A stretch of DNA of 64,000 bases, from positions 109,041,125-109,105,124 of the forward strand of contig OX465581.1 of the NCBI GenBank assembly GCA_950022655.1, given 5' to 3'. A program made the position numbers and the translations under genes. Below, piece by piece: positions 10,473 through 29,515 of the stretch. Under the pieces are notes generated by a model, which had not been told where the DNA came from, did not search any database, and worked only from the letters and a program-made list of their open reading frames with translations. The stretch is from Alentia gelatinosa (lineage: Eukaryota; Annelida; Polychaeta; Phyllodocida; Polynoidae). Within the stretch, counting starts at the first letter, position 1. Every line of letters begins with the position of its first letter.

Positions 10473-12639
10473 CCGCCGGCAGAATGCGAGGTATGTCGCG
10501 ACGGCACTCCGCTGGTTCGCGACCGTTCCGGGGGCACGCGCCTCGCATTGCCGCGCAGATGCCCTCGTCTGGAGTAAGAGCAGCTCCGGATCTGCAGACG
10601 AGACGGAAGACAGGGTTAAAACACACGTGGGTGCAGGGAAAGACCTCGAGGAGGGAATGGAAATTTCTGAACATCGAAGCCGTATCGAAGTCCCTCGAGG
10701 TCAGGTGTGCCCGACTGAGGGCATCCGCGACGGTGTTAAGTTTTCCCGGGACGTGCGTGTAGATGAAGTCTACCTGCATTTTGGCCTGAACCATCCAGGC
10801 CTGGCGGGCACACTCGGCCAGAACGGGGTTCCTGGCACGCCCCAATGTGAGTGCCTGGACGGTTCCCATATTGTCGCAGTAGACTTCCACGCGAGATCCC
10901 CTGTCCCGGTCTGTGATGAACGTGCACATCGCGAACACCGTGTTTAGGGCCTCCAACTCAGCGATGCAGCCGACCGGGTCGTTGACCGGACAGACCTGTC
11001 CGGAGTAGCAGTACGTGCCGTCCGTACCTCCGATGCCCGAGAGACACGCGTCCACGATGAGGCACTTGGTCGGGGGTCCTCGCGGGATAATGGCGTGGCC
11101 ATTCCATCCCTCGGCAAAGCGAAGGAACCAACCGAGGTCCTGTCTCATATCGGAGTTAATGTTCAGGTAATACCCACTCATGCCTCGGAGGGCCTCGAGG
11201 AGTTTACTGACGAATGGGCGTGCCGCCCTGATGCACTTTGACACGTGTAGTACCCGCCCGAGGACGGATTGAAGCTGGCGTTTCGTCAGGGACCGCTTCA
11301 TGGACACGGCCCTCACGTGTTCTCGGACCTCGTGAAGCTTGTCCTCGGGCACGGTAAGTGACATCTCGGCGGCGTTGATCACTATGCCCAGCCACGTCAC
11401 GACCTGGCTCGGGGGCTGGGCTTTACTACGGGCCTCGGGGAGCCCGAGTTCCGTCAGCAGTTCTCGGGCCGTCCGGAAGTCGGCCTCGGATTTCTCTCTG
11501 TTGGGTGAGAGGATTATGACGTCGTCGAGGTACATGCAGGCCTCGACCCCCTTCTGTGCGAGTATCACGACGACTGCCTCCGCGACACACTGCATATGGT
11601 ACGAGGAGGCACGGGCACCAAAGGGCATCGCCGTATCACAGAAGTACCCGTCCCTCCACGCGAAACACAGAAGGGGCCAGTCCAGGGGGTCGCACCGGAA
11701 GTTTTTATACGCCCTCGCGATGTCGATCGAGCACATATAACTTCCGGTCCCCGAGGCCACCAGGCGGCCGACGAAGCTGTCGACGGTCGGGAGGCCATGC
11801 TCTCTCTCCTCGCCGTACACCGAATTCTTTACCACAAAGCTGTTGACGCTGTCGTTTTTAGGGTACGTCATGTCGGTAATGACACGACGGTCGTCGGTCC
11901 CCCTTTTCTCGCGTGTCATCAACGGCGACACGTGACACCAGGGTTCAAAGGGGGGAGCCTCGTACGGCCCTAGGAGGTTGCTGAACCCTCGCTCCTTGTT
12001 GATGAAACTGTCCAGCTGATCAGGGTATCCCGTGGCACTGGGGTGATTGGGCACGCCCCTCGTATCGCTAACGGGGCCGGTGTATCCCAGGGGAAAACCG
12101 TATCTGATGAAGCCCAGGAGCTCCTCCCTCCCGGGGAGGCCCGTGAGGTACCGCTCCCACGCCGGGATACACAAGTCTGTGGGGAGGTCGATGCGCGCCG
12201 CGAGCGCGTTGGGTAAGCCCGTACGCCGCACCTCCTCGTAGATGTAGGCGTGGCCCGGGGGCCCGGGGGCCGAGAAGGAGGGCCAGTGAGTCCGCCGGTG
12301 TCCGGCGAAGCTCTCGGGGTCCGTCCGGACTCCGGGGGAGGGAACCCCGGTCTCGCATACCTCCCTCACAGCGGCGAAGTCAATATCCATTCCAGTGTTC
12401 ACCTCCTCCCGGGGCAATTGCCGAGCCAATTGCTCTTGCTCCCCGCCAACACGCATAACCACGGGAGTGGAGTCGTTGGTGGGCGGGGTCCTGTGTTTGC
12501 TACGATCCCCCACGTGGGCGGCACGTGTTGTTGTTGTCACGTGGGGTGTTGCGTCATCCTGCGTGCACTCGCTCCCTGGTACCCCCTCCCCGAGTGCAGG
12601 CGTCCTGAGGGTAGGGGGTGTACGACGCGCCACGCTCAC
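9784..12639 (-). CDS. Reverse transcriptase / RNase H of DIRS-like element
   Basis: The frame is open for 951 codons from a GTG at 12639, so the true start is uncertain; an internal ATG lies at codon 62. Residues 200-390 carry the RT: the first catalytic Asp is in CSIDIARAY (D306) and the YLDD box is at 370-373. RNase H follows at about 525-645, with D530, an acidic LEALN segment near 563, D589 in YCDNMG and D639 in ADALSR. After about residue 690 the frame runs over the recombinase gene in another register; that tail is Arg/Pro/Gly-rich and probably not conserved protein. The LNTVADALSR box is typical of DIRS RNase H. All catalytic residues are present. Confidence 0.85.
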   Translation of the reverse strand: MSVARRTPPTLRTPALGEGVPGSECTQDDATPHVTTTTRAAHVGDRSKHRTPPTNDSTPVVMRVGGEQEQLARQLPREEVNTGMDIDFAAVREVCETGVPSPGVRTDPESFAGHRRTHWPSFSAPGPPGHAYIYEEVRRTGLPNALAARIDLPTDLCIPAWERYLTGLPGREELLGFIRYGFPLGYTGPVSDTRGVPNHPSATGYPDQLDSFINKERGFSNLLGPYEAPPFEPWCHVSPLMTREKRGTDDRRVITDMTYPKNDSVNSFVVKNSVYGEEREHGLPTVDSFVGRLVASGTGSYMCSIDIARAYKNFRCDPLDWPLLCFAWRDGYFCDTAMPFGARASSYHMQCVAEAVVVILAQKGVEACMYLDDVIILSPNREKSEADFRTARELLTELGLPEARSKAQPPSQVVTWLGIVINAAEMSLTVPEDKLHEVREHVRAVSMKRSLTKRQLQSVLGRVLHVSKCIRAARPFVSKLLEALRGMSGYYLNINSDMRQDLGWFLRFAEGWNGHAIIPRGPPTKCLIVDACLSGIGGTDGTYCYSGQVCPVNDPVGCIAELEALNTVFAMCTFITDRDRGSRVEVYCDNMGTVQALTLGRARNPVLAECARQAWMVQAKMQVDFIYTHVPGKLNTVADALSRAHLTSRDFDTASMFRNFHSLLEVFPCTHVCFNPVFRLVCRSGAALTPDEGICAAMRGACPRNGREPAECRRDIPRILPADGCRRPETHYQLHHGVPRIRLGPRPLPGDGRESTIPCAVASATDGRGRRADRGLPSEARPGGNEAQQIVRPKYQASGPHGGPQGGPRGPHTLADPPGVAGWDTHHILRGPAAERGRPTVGRQVRPCATPVAPRRGGHADGSDRPYQGGQEPTTGGGGKNCGNPGVPRGRSVSGTRYHRYDRGRPYDQPRGPVPHPRGRGRGHHETSHPRMEGPAEGSRTAFHVHPPQPM

Positions 12640-13760
12640 TCGCGGGACGCGTCCGGGCCGTTTTTTGACCCCTGTTGTTTCAGCGGTTGAGGATCACTGG
12701 TGCGGAGCGAGTGTCCGGCGTGCGGCATCCGGTGTGTCGGGGGTGCGGATGTTTGGGCAGCACTCTCATACCCGCCACCGTACATCAGCTTCCTGTTGCA
12801 CGCGTGTATGGAGTGCGTGCACATCCGGCCAACGGAATCACAGAAGGAGCATATGTGAACCCACTTGATGTTTCCGTCCTGATGCCCGTTCCGTTGCCGA
12901 CACCCCCGCTCTGAGTTGTAGGCTCGGCAGGGGAGCTCCCGCCCCCCGGTCTTGCCGCCGTCGTGGCCGTTGGTCGTGGTGGTCGTAGCCGTCATAGCCA
13001 GGCGCACACGTTCATCCTGGATCCGCACGTGATCCGACCAGTAAATCCGCCCAGCCTCGACTTGGTCGAATACAAAGTCGGACCAACGGCGGACCCCGGC
13101 CCACGGTCGAGACTGCGCATCCACCGATACTTGTGAGAGATGCCTGTACATATCCCTCCTGTGTTCCTCGGGGACCGCTCTGTGGTCCTCCATCATCACG
13201 AGGAACGCACTGACGTATTCCATAGGTCCGAGGGTGCCCCTGACCTCGAGTTTCTGCGCGAGGGTGTACAGACCCTCGCGCTCAACATACATATACGGCT
13301 TCGAAATACTCTTAGAATGAAAGTCAGTAGTACTCTTACCGGCCGTACGGTCGTGGGGCATGGCCTCTCGGTCTATCTCTCGCTGCAGGTGGTGTTCCGG
13401 TAGGTAACGGTCACGGAGGGCCCGTGGGGCGGGGAGGCGCGAGGCCTGGTCCTCGGCCCATTCCCGCGTCCGATCCTCAGCCGGGGTGCGTGCCTCGCGC
13501 ACGGTCGGCGGGTGATGAGAGACCCGGCTGGGCGACCGTTGTCTGGACATCGCTGCTAGGGTGGCCATCATGGTGTCCATCTTCGCTTCCAGTGCGGTCA
13601 TACGAGACGTCTTGACCGTTGATCCTCGTTCCGAGACGGATTCGATCTGATCGTTTGCCGCCTCGCTCCCTCTCGGCGTTCCATCCGACTGTACCTGAAC
13701 AGAAACCTCCGGTGCCCTCGAGGTGCTGGCCACGGGAGTATTTCTTGTCGTGGGACCCAT
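12636..13760 (-). CDS. gag: DIRS-like gag protein
   Basis: A 374-codon frame with an ATG at 13760. The N-terminal ~130 residues are polar and Ser/Arg-rich. A central segment (about 140-260) resembles the equivalent region of the gag at 41741-42829. Near residues 275-325 is a Cys/His cluster starting CRAYNSERGC and continuing with HICSFC and later His and Cys residues; the second element carries the same spacing, so this is likely the nucleic-acid-binding finger of the capsid-like protein. The stop overlaps the first codon of the following RT frame by three bases, suggesting coupled translation or frame switching. Identification rests on position and the shared finger. Confidence 0.7.
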   Translation of the reverse strand: MGPTTRNTPVASTSRAPEVSVQVQSDGTPRGSEAANDQIESVSERGSTVKTSRMTALEAKMDTMMATLAAMSRQRSPSRVSHHPPTVREARTPAEDRTREWAEDQASRLPAPRALRDRYLPEHHLQREIDREAMPHDRTAGKSTTDFHSKSISKPYMYVEREGLYTLAQKLEVRGTLGPMEYVSAFLVMMEDHRAVPEEHRRDMYRHLSQVSVDAQSRPWAGVRRWSDFVFDQVEAGRIYWSDHVRIQDERVRLAMTATTTTTNGHDGGKTGGRELPCRAYNSERGCRQRNGHQDGNIKWVHICSFCDSVGRMCTHSIHACNRKLMYGGGYESAAQTSAPPTHRMPHAGHSLRTSDPQPLKQQGSKNGPDASRE

Positions 13761-14059
13761 TCTCCTATAGTCGTAGAAGTACTTTCACGTGTGTATGGTG
13801 TGCTGGCCTATACTCGTGGAGTATCAGGCTGCGAGCACGTGGCCAAGAATAACGAAAAAGTACTGTAGTACGTGTGTACTGCAGGGAGGTTGAAGGAGAA
13901 GTGAGGCCGGGGTCCGGACCGGGCTGTACCACGTGACCTCGTGGTGGGTGAGAGAGCCGCGAGGGGGCAGGAGGGGCGCCCGGGAGGCGCGGTAGAGGGG
14001 GACACCGGAGGAGGCAATGACTCCCCCTGAGCAGAGCCCATGAGAATACCATTATCCCA

Positions 14060-15102
14060 ACACCATGGTACAAATTCCAGCCATTTTGCCTGGAATGACA
14101 ATATTTCCTTCGGATTTAAGTATAAATGTGGGGTACTGCCTGGAAAGTTGATCAGCTAAATAAATATTATGAATAATGGCCGCATCTGATATGAAAATCT
14201 CTCTCAACACACGCAGAGTCCAGATTCTGAAGAATGGGGCCATGCCAAAAGCTGTATAAACTAAATCGATCCTAATCTCAGCCATTCATTTTGAAACCAA
14301 CTATACTTCAGAAAAAATAGCCTTACCGTTTCCCAAGCCACATTAGAGAGTTTGCGAAAAAAGCTTTTGTAAACCAATCGAGGCTTTATTCGGGGATACT
14401 TAAGTAATATCATATCAGGTCATGGCGTGTATTGTGAGTTGTCATCAGATCTAATTTTATTCCCTTTCCTTATCGTCTGTAAATAACCGTATTGGTCTTT
14501 TGCCAATGAAATCACACTCACATATCCAGCTATTTGAAACTAGGATGATATGCATCTCAGAATCATAAGCGTCCACGTAATTTCACAAAATGTTATTATA
14601 CTGCTTACAATAACCGTGTCCCTCGAAATGTACCTGGAGTGTCAGCAGAGATCCCCATTCTTCATACAGTAAATGGATATTTACCTCTAGGATTATGAAA
14701 ATGCTTCATCAATACCCTTCCCCTGGCACCACCATCACTTAGGCCTTCTCGGCCTCTAAGAAATTGACCTTTTTTCCAAAGACTAGCGGAGTGTACTCAG
14801 AGCAACGGAGTGCATTATTTGTGATAATCACTGACTTCATGTAGAAGTCTAAGTCGGAGTTACAGTTGCAAAACCAAGGAATGGACTATCAAAAGTATAT
14901 AACATGTTTTAATAAATGCATACGTAGATGTCCATGGGAATGGTAATTGGCATAAAACTATGTACCGGGTGTATATTCTAAATACACACAAATCCCAAAT
15001 TTGGAATAGTTTTGATTTGATTTCACAGACCTATAGTTTCAGCTTTCCCGTTTAGGACTATAGGTGTGGCTTCACATAATAAGCAGATAAGTGTGCACTT
15101 AC
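14060..15102. other. Non-coding interval between the DIRS element and SLC2A13 exon 2
   Basis: AT-rich sequence with no exon recognised. If SLC2A13 continues past the left edge of the window, this and the DIRS element lie in its second intron. Confidence 0.4.
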
Positions 15103-22551
<7,449 letters not shown>

Positions 22552-23400
22552 TATTCCAGTGTGTTAGCGACTTATCGGTATGTGTGTATGTGATTTTGGA
22601 GAACTGGAGAAATGCCAGGTAAAGTTACTGACTCGTAATCAGACGGTGAAGTATCCTTCTTGTGTGACTAGAAGAGGTGCAGGGTTAGGTAGTAAAACAC
22701 TCCTGTGTATGACCCACCCTGACCGTACAATCACTCCGTCCGTGACTGGCGTGCTTCCCGGCCGATACGCCGCCCCGGCCCGTGTGAGAGGGCTCGCAGG
22801 CGGTCTACAGAAGCACCCTCCGGGTGGCGGCAGGAACCCTGGCTGCTGCCTCCATGGCGACACCTGGAGGTGCTATGAAGTGCCCGTGCCAAACTCCCAC
22901 CTCCTATACTACTACCACTCCCACAACTCCCCGCACGCCTGGAGCTTACTCGCCTTCCTCCAGCGTGGGGAGCTACTCACGATCGCTCCAGTGAGATGCT
23001 CACACTCAGAGGGAGAGAGCCGGTGTGGCACCGATTCCCAGGCACGTCCTTACCTGGCCGCAGAGTGGAGCCACTGTTACCACCACCACCACCACCACAG
23101 TCAACTCACGACCACCGTGCACCACTACGCGACCACCTCCACCACTGTAACCGCTGGCTGTGACTCGGCTACCAGTGAGCAGTTCAAGGACATGATTCAG
23201 AGAGCGAGCGACGTGCGCCCGTCCGCGGCCCCGCGTGGTCTGCTCACAGGCGCTCTGAGCCACTCGCTTCACTTCACTCTCCGCCAACCAGAACCACGGG
23301 GTGTGGCACCGCGTGCTCCCCTGCCGCGAGGTGGCGTGTCGGAATGTTAGTGACAGGGGGCACGGATGATCATCATCCAACTGGTACCTAGTCCCCTCTA
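22552..23400 (-). promoter_or_regulatory. GC/CpG-rich 5' flank of SLC2A13, likely 5' UTR and promoter
   Basis: GC content rises sharply from within exon 1 to about 23400, then falls. There is a run of CCA/CAC triplets at 23078-23100. No clear TATA box is seen on the minus strand. The 256-codon plus-strand ORF here (22580-23350) is low-complexity and antisense to this region and has no recognisable domain, so I read it as a by-product of base composition. Confidence 0.45.
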
Positions 23401-23506
23401 CTTTCAACAGCGTGCACCTTGATTTGTATCGCCAAAATAAACCATGTTGTATAGTCACTCTCTGCTCAGATTTGCACGCTTCTGTATTTGTTATAGTATG
23501 TTTATA

Positions 23507-23703
23507 GGCCTGTTTCTATTGACCGACGAAAAACTGTGTTGATTATTTGAGTTCCCCTAATAGCCCATTTACATTGGCCGTCACCGATCTACAGTCAGGC
23601 ACCACCGACGGTCCTTCAGCACTGCTGAGGCAAAATGGAAATTGGATATTTGGAGAACTCAAAAACTCTACACCACTTTAGTCGGCCAATTGGAAACGGT
23701 GCC
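23507..23703. mobile_element. MITE, family with GGCCCGTTTCCATTG ends, copy 1
   Basis: The ends GGCCTGTTTCTATTGACCGA and (inverse) TCGGCCAATTGGAAACGGTGCC are inverted, and the interior shares CATTGGCCGTCACCGATCTA with the copy at 43600. About 197 bp, next to TA dinucleotides, with no coding capacity. Confidence 0.75.
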
Positions 23704-24810
23704 TTATATATTTTATAATTCTGACAATTGTAACCCATGTGAACCTGTATCTTTCAACCCCAATAAAGAAATCGATAAAAAAATATATATATATTTGTGT
23801 GTGTGTGTTTTGCAGGACGCTTATAAATACACACATTTATCCACCCGACATGCTTTCCAGATATTTACCAAAGAGTCGTCAGGCTGAGTGACGAATATCT
23901 AGAAAGCTTGACAATGATATTATTATATACCTCGGGAGGGTACTCCTGAGTTACATACCAATGCTTAGGGTGGAGTGACAATATGTTTCGCGAGTGTGCT
24001 TGTTTCGTTATCTAGGGTGTTCGTTTCGCTATTGAGGGTATCACGTGATTAAATTTAAACAAATTAGATCGTAGAAGATTTGAAAAAAGATATGGCGTAG
24101 TATAGATGAGGGGGAAGGGACCGTCTTGAACAAATCTCAGATAATGGACATAGGGAATTTGAGAGGAGTAATACCAGAAAGATTATAACAGATGGCTGGA
24201 CAAGCAAAATATCCAATATCGGTACCTGTTCCAATTATAAATATATGATGACCAGACATGCTGGTCACTATAGTGCTCAAGTCATCTTATTCTTCCCTCA
24301 ACATAAGTATCAGATATAGGGAGCGTTAGGAACATATTAACAAGGTCCATTGTTAGTCCTGATGCCACTTAAACTATCCTTGATACTGCAAACCTGCCAG
24401 TGTCCCCCACACTACAGTTCGGCAGTGCTATCCCGGTGGTGCCCGGTGTCTCTAGGACTATGAAGGGCAACTACGATTTTTTGCCAGTGCAGCCCCGGTG
24501 CAGTCCCGGTGCAGTCGCAATGTTCTGTTGGGATACAGATCACACCAAGACGCCTATATAGATATATACATATGTATATGTATGATATTAAATGTACTTG
24601 TGCACCTTCCTCTAATCCACTGTTGTAAAACAGAAGTGAATAAAGTTCATAAAAGAATTAAAAAAACATTCATCAAACATAAATGTTCACAACCGTTTAC
24701 AGTTGTTCACCTTCTCTGGGGATTTGCATATCTTATTGAACTCATGCTCTGGTTGTGACTGTTGGAAGTTGAATGAATATCCTAGTAAGCCACGTCCCCA
24801 TTGCTGACCA

Positions 24811-25125
24811 GGGACCTGTTTCACTAGTTTCGTGACATGTCTAGATGGCGTGACATGTCTAGATGGTGTGTCCGGTTTCATAAGAATATTCATTAAACTT
24901 CATTTTGTGCGTTCTTGCTTGCACTGTTGGTGCCGCTTTTCATGTTTGTCTTCACTTTTGTTACAAAACTAGTGAAACATGTCCATGATGTGTAGATTTG
25001 TCTATTGCCCATATTTGGGGTCTGTCTTTTCCCAAGCGCAGCTACTTGTGTTGTCACAAAACCAGACAACCCAATCTGTCTGTATGGTGTCACAGACATG
25101 TCACGAAACTAGTGAAACAGGTCCC
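24811..25125. mobile_element. MITE with 32-bp perfect terminal inverted repeats, copy 1
   Basis: The left end GGGACCTGTTTCACTAGTTT continues CGTGACATGTCT and is repeated exactly in inverse at 25094-25125. The interior has a partial extra copy of the terminus (about 24962-24982) and no transposase. A second copy lies at 36912-37197. Confidence 0.88.
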
Positions 25126-28100
25126 AGAAGTTCCCAGTAAGCTCTAGTATCATGGCCCGGTGAATTAAGGCCAAGTGCGGTCAAGTACGGCAGTGTTTAT
25201 TTGACAGAGCTGCTCTCTCCACGGCAGCAACTCGGCAGCCAGGGTGACTTATGATTTGCAAGCCTGGTGAGTTAGGGTGCCCCACGGCAGACCGGGAAAA
25301 CTACGATGGTGACCTACAGGTTCTGCTAGGACTACTAGGGTACTGGTGTAAACTTAGCATAATGGTGCCTGGAATCATGCTTAAGCTCGGGATTACTTTT
25401 AGATGTACACTATTCTGCTGCTACATTTAAAATGAATGGATAGGTTCCTGGGAAATAAGGGTCTCGTTAAAAATATTTTTTGTACACCAAGTGAACATTA
25501 TGATGGCTTGATCAACAGCCGAATGTTTTCACAAAGTGAACATCGTGTTGGGTTGGCCAACAAAAGAATGTTTTCTCAAAGTAACCATTGCAATTGCAAC
25601 TCATTTAGATGCATTTCGCTGTCTGATCAATATCTGGGCTTCCACGTTACTAATGACTATTATAAATAACAACTTGTTCGTACAAGGGAACATTTACTCT
25701 ATTGGAAATATATATATAAATAGTTGGTGAAGTGTTCTTTTGTCCTAAACGTTCCACTGCATAAGAGTAGGATTTGATCCTGTAAGAATCCTAGATTGAT
25801 TGAGAGTACTGCAGGGATCTGACAAACTCCTGCTGGTTAACGACCAGTTCATACCGTGCGACTGGAGGTACCTTTGGTAGCGGTGAAAAACGCACAGTAT
25901 GAACTGCGCACTTCTGTCTGATACTGGGTGTGCCAGTACGCCCAGTCTCAGACTGGAGGAACCTCTGGTACGCCCGGTCATAAGCATTTTTGAATATCAG
26001 ACATGTTTGCATTTTTGAATATTAGACATGTTTGATATTTGGTGCAGCTAGTCGGCGACTAGGCCTCCATACGCAAGTGTTCCAGTCACAGGCGGTGTGG
26101 TTCACACACACACATATTTTGAGCGTACCTTTCAACTTGGCGTACCTGATTTGGAACGTCCCGTTTCAAGCATGTTACTTCCAGTCGGCGACTAGAAGTA
26201 CCCGCTTGTAAGCTCTCCAGTCTGAACGGGGCAAGAGTACATTTTGACATTCATTCAGATGTCAGTCTAGGGTAGTAATCTCACCATCAAAAGCACGGAG
26301 GCATGCTATGTTAGAGCACCATTAAAACAAACAAACACAATGTGAACAATTTACATAGATTTACGAACACAATTTTCATGTATAAAAAAATAAAACACGT
26401 GAAAACACGTGAAAACTACTGCACGTTCTATGTTTGTGTTTCCTGGGATCCTATCCTCAAAGACAGGCCTGGCAGGCGATGCTACTAAGATATGCATATC
26501 TCATGCATTATCAACGGATCATCACATGTCCCATAACGGGGGCTGAATAATACATGCTTGATGGGCTTTACTCCAACGGCCACTCGGGCACTTATAACTT
26601 ATTTAAATCAACACAACAGTCAAGTCGAGTTCCCCTTTGAACAGATAACCGCTATGGGGTTTCAATGGCAGAGGCATTGAACTGACAACTAAGAGTTTGG
26701 CGGTGAAAGGGGATGATACAATGATATATGAATGTCACTTGTTCAGCATACAGAATAAAGAGCATTTGTCCAACATCCACTTAAACTGACTGTGTTTTCT
26801 ATCAGGTTTGTAAGTCCTGACCAATATAGACCATATATTGCAAATTGCATTTTAGTAATATCTACGTCGTATCAATTTCAGCAGCGACTAACCTTGTTTT
26901 GAACAACACCTGATTATTTTTTTTAAAAAAGGGGGTGAATATTGTAATATGTTATACAATGTATTATTATACTATATAAACTGCTTGTGCTATGAGTCAC
27001 CTCTGGTGATAGATCATACAAAACTTTATCGAGATGTAACGGCTGATATGCCATAAATGGAAGACCATCCATGTGATGAATTTATGTGCTAATAATAAAA
27101 AATAAATAAATAAATAAAAAATAGGTAGAAGTTCTCATCCATACATACATATATAGTATACATATAGCGGTTTTTGTGTGTGCTAGTGTCTATGCTTTCT
27201 TGAGTTGCCAACCAATGTTTGCACCGGGCTATCAAATCCACATTTTTCAGAGGTGTCATAATCGTCATACTTTCATAAGTGTGTCGCTGTGAAGACTGTC
27301 AGCTGCTTCAGGCTAAAAGTCTCCCCGACCCAGTTTTCTTTTCTTAGGGTTGTCCGTCCCTTTTCATTGGTCGAAGGCAAACATACACGGCGGTATTTAT
27401 TTGATCACATTCGAAGACTTAAATCGTATACTTCCTGACACGACTTGAACATCTTATGTTGGATTTCAGTGGAAATGTATTTATGTGGAATCTAGTGCCT
27501 CAAAGAGACTGAGAAAACATAGAAAATACATCCCTGTTGCCATGGAGGGCGGCTGCGGTATGTGCAGAGGTTCAATCCACAATTTAATTTTTTGAGATGG
27601 AGAGTACATGGACTGAAGGCCGTTAATAAATCAATAACGTAGTCTAAGATGATGCAATAGCTCAGATATGTGTCGTTCTCTGATTGATAATTGCTGTTAA
27701 TATTTTATGATGCTGTAGATAACTATCACAATTATTCCTCTGCTTCCATGATAAAATCTAGTATTTAGGGTATCAAGTTGGTATTCCCTCCATCACCCAC
27801 CTTTCCCATATTATGTGTTCTTCCCACCCGTCTGTGTGAGGTAGAAGGACTTAGGATCTCAGTCGGAAAGACCAGACTTGCCGAGGCCGATAATGCAATA
27901 AGTGTGTCAGGAAACCATCGCCATTTGCCGCTGCCACTTACACAGACATCTGCCACTGTTACCTATGCCATCTAGCGGGCAAACGAAACAACGCTTGTTT
28001 GAGTGGCGACCTCTATTGTTAAAATGGGGAAGTATTGTCACGGAAGGACTAAGCGTCTTTTTCTTTGTGTAATTTTCACATACGATTCTATGCTAGGACA

Positions 28101-28320
28101 AAATACTAACCTTTTCAGGTCTCTACCATATGATAACGTCTAGACTAGTTCTCATTCCATGAAATCTAGGGTGATTAAGTTTAACCTCTCCCGTATAACC
28201 TACAGTGGAGTTTCCTTTTATTTTCAGTGCTTTTTGTGGCTCCCTTATGAGGCCGTCCATAAATGATGATACTCCATAGGGAGGGAGGGGACAAAGCATG
28301 AGTGGGGGTCGAAAATTATT
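25126..28320. other. Intergenic DNA without a recognised gene
   Basis: Short related segments occur at 25856-25880 and 25945-25970 (GACTGGAGG, then ACCT and TGGTA) and CAGTCGGCGACTAG twice (about 26047 and 26181), suggesting decayed repeats. The rest shows nothing I can name. Confidence 0.4.
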
Positions 28321-28321
28321 A

Positions 28322-28322
28322 A

Positions 28323-28373
<51 letters not shown>
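28322..28373. repeat. AAT trinucleotide microsatellite
   Basis: About 17 uninterrupted AAT/ATA units. Confidence 0.97.
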
Positions 28374-28374
<1 letters not shown>

Positions 28375-28750
28375 GATTAGAGATGTGCAGGCCTCAGCGT
28401 GAACAATATGAACCCTTCTGTGGCTGTTTTTAGAGCGTGCTTGTACGCGCTAAATACATCATCTAGAGGTTAGAGTCAGGGTTAGAGTGGTCACATTGAA
28501 CTTTCAGTGTGCTCCCAGAAAACTATCCCTTTACTATCTGCATGCTGTTCACTGTGATAGTGAGAACAGAGCAGAGAGCCAGTGTCTCAGGGTCTTAGAG
28601 GTGTGCCCAGCTGACCATGACCAATCACTCAAGAGCTAATACCTCACTGACCCACTGGTGCTTGATATTTTTTTATTATAGACTCAGGCAGTTAGAGAAA
28701 TGACAAGTTGACTGGGTACAGGTGGTTTACAGAAAACTATCCTAGGCTGA

Positions 28751-29164
28751 AAGGGGGCGTCCACCAACCACGACAAGGCTACGACAATGGCTTTCTGACA
28801 AGGTCCACGACAGGTCTACGATTAGACCTTGTCGTAGCCTTGTCGTGGTTGGTGGACCCTAGTTCCCGACAAGAGGCTACGACAAGGCCACGACAGGCTG
28901 CGACATGAAGCTTGTCGGGGGCCTGTCGGGGGGCTTCCGACAAGGCTACGACGATATCGAACATGTTCGATTGCTCCCACGACTGGACCTTTGTCGTGGA
29001 GTGCTGTGGTTTCCTCGATATCACTGTCCTAGTGTGTCGGGACCATGGAAGCCTTTTTTACGGTAAAGCCCCTCTTCTCACGACAAGGCTGCGACAAGGC
29101 ACCGATAGAAACTTTCTTGTCTGCTCTTGTCGTAGCCTTGTCGTGGTTGGTGGACGCCCCCCTT
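28751..29164. mobile_element. Foldback/MITE element with ~37-bp inverted ends and an internal third arm
   Basis: The left end AAGGGGGCGTCCACCAACCA continues CGACAAGGCTACGACAA and is repeated in inverse at 29127-29164 with one extra C. A further inverse copy lies inside at about 28825-28857, so the first ~107 bases alone form a long hairpin. The interior has more CGACAAGG words in both orientations. There is no transposase frame and no clear target duplication. Confidence 0.88.
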
Positions 29165-29354
29165 AAATCTGACTCAAACCTTTTAATTTTTATTCATTTA
29201 TAATTGCACGCTCATTCATCCGTGATGAACATACTTTTGGCTCCTAGTTTCCTGGTTACCTTATTCAGAAAACTACAATACTAAACTTTGAGTTTGGCAT
29301 GGCTCGAAATAAATCATAAGAGAAAACGCATGTCTGAATTTAGAAATACAAAAA

Positions 29355-29515
29355 AAGAGTAGCAGGTTACAGTTTGGTACTGCATGAGAATCTCACTTTC
29401 GTAGCCCTTCAGTCTCCAGGCCTAGGTCTGGTTCACTTTGTCACTATGTGGGGGAGAATCTCCAAGGGGATCCTACCAAAATGTACACGTGTTATATGTG
29501 GTAGGTAAAAAAGAA
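29355..29515. repeat. Dispersed repeat, copy 2
   Basis: Diverged counterpart of 21420-21585 in the same orientation. Confidence 0.75.

Larger units (their letters stand above)
9600..13760 (-). mobile_element. DIRS-like tyrosine-recombinase retrotransposon (coding core)
   Basis: On the minus strand the order is gag (13760-12636), RT/RNase H (12639 downward), then tyrosine recombinase (about 10680-9630), the order of DIRS-superfamily elements. There is no integrase or aspartic protease. The core is strongly GC-rich against an AT-rich background. GC-rich sequence continues to about 14050 upstream and AT-rich sequence with an AATAAA-like stretch lies at 9360-9600, so the real ends are probably outside the interval given. 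I looked for split direct repeats or inverted termini at both ends and found none, so the ends may be truncated or diverged. It lies downstream of SLC2A13 exon 2, on the same strand. Confidence 0.85.

Noticed and set aside
9795..13852. Many plus-strand and other-frame ORFs over the DIRS-like element
   Set aside because: Shadows of the minus-strand gag, RT and recombinase genes in GC-rich sequence; none has a domain of its own.
22580..23350. 256-codon plus-strand ORF
   Set aside because: Low-complexity His/Thr/Pro-rich product antisense to the GC-rich 5' flank of SLC2A13; GC content explains the lack of stops.
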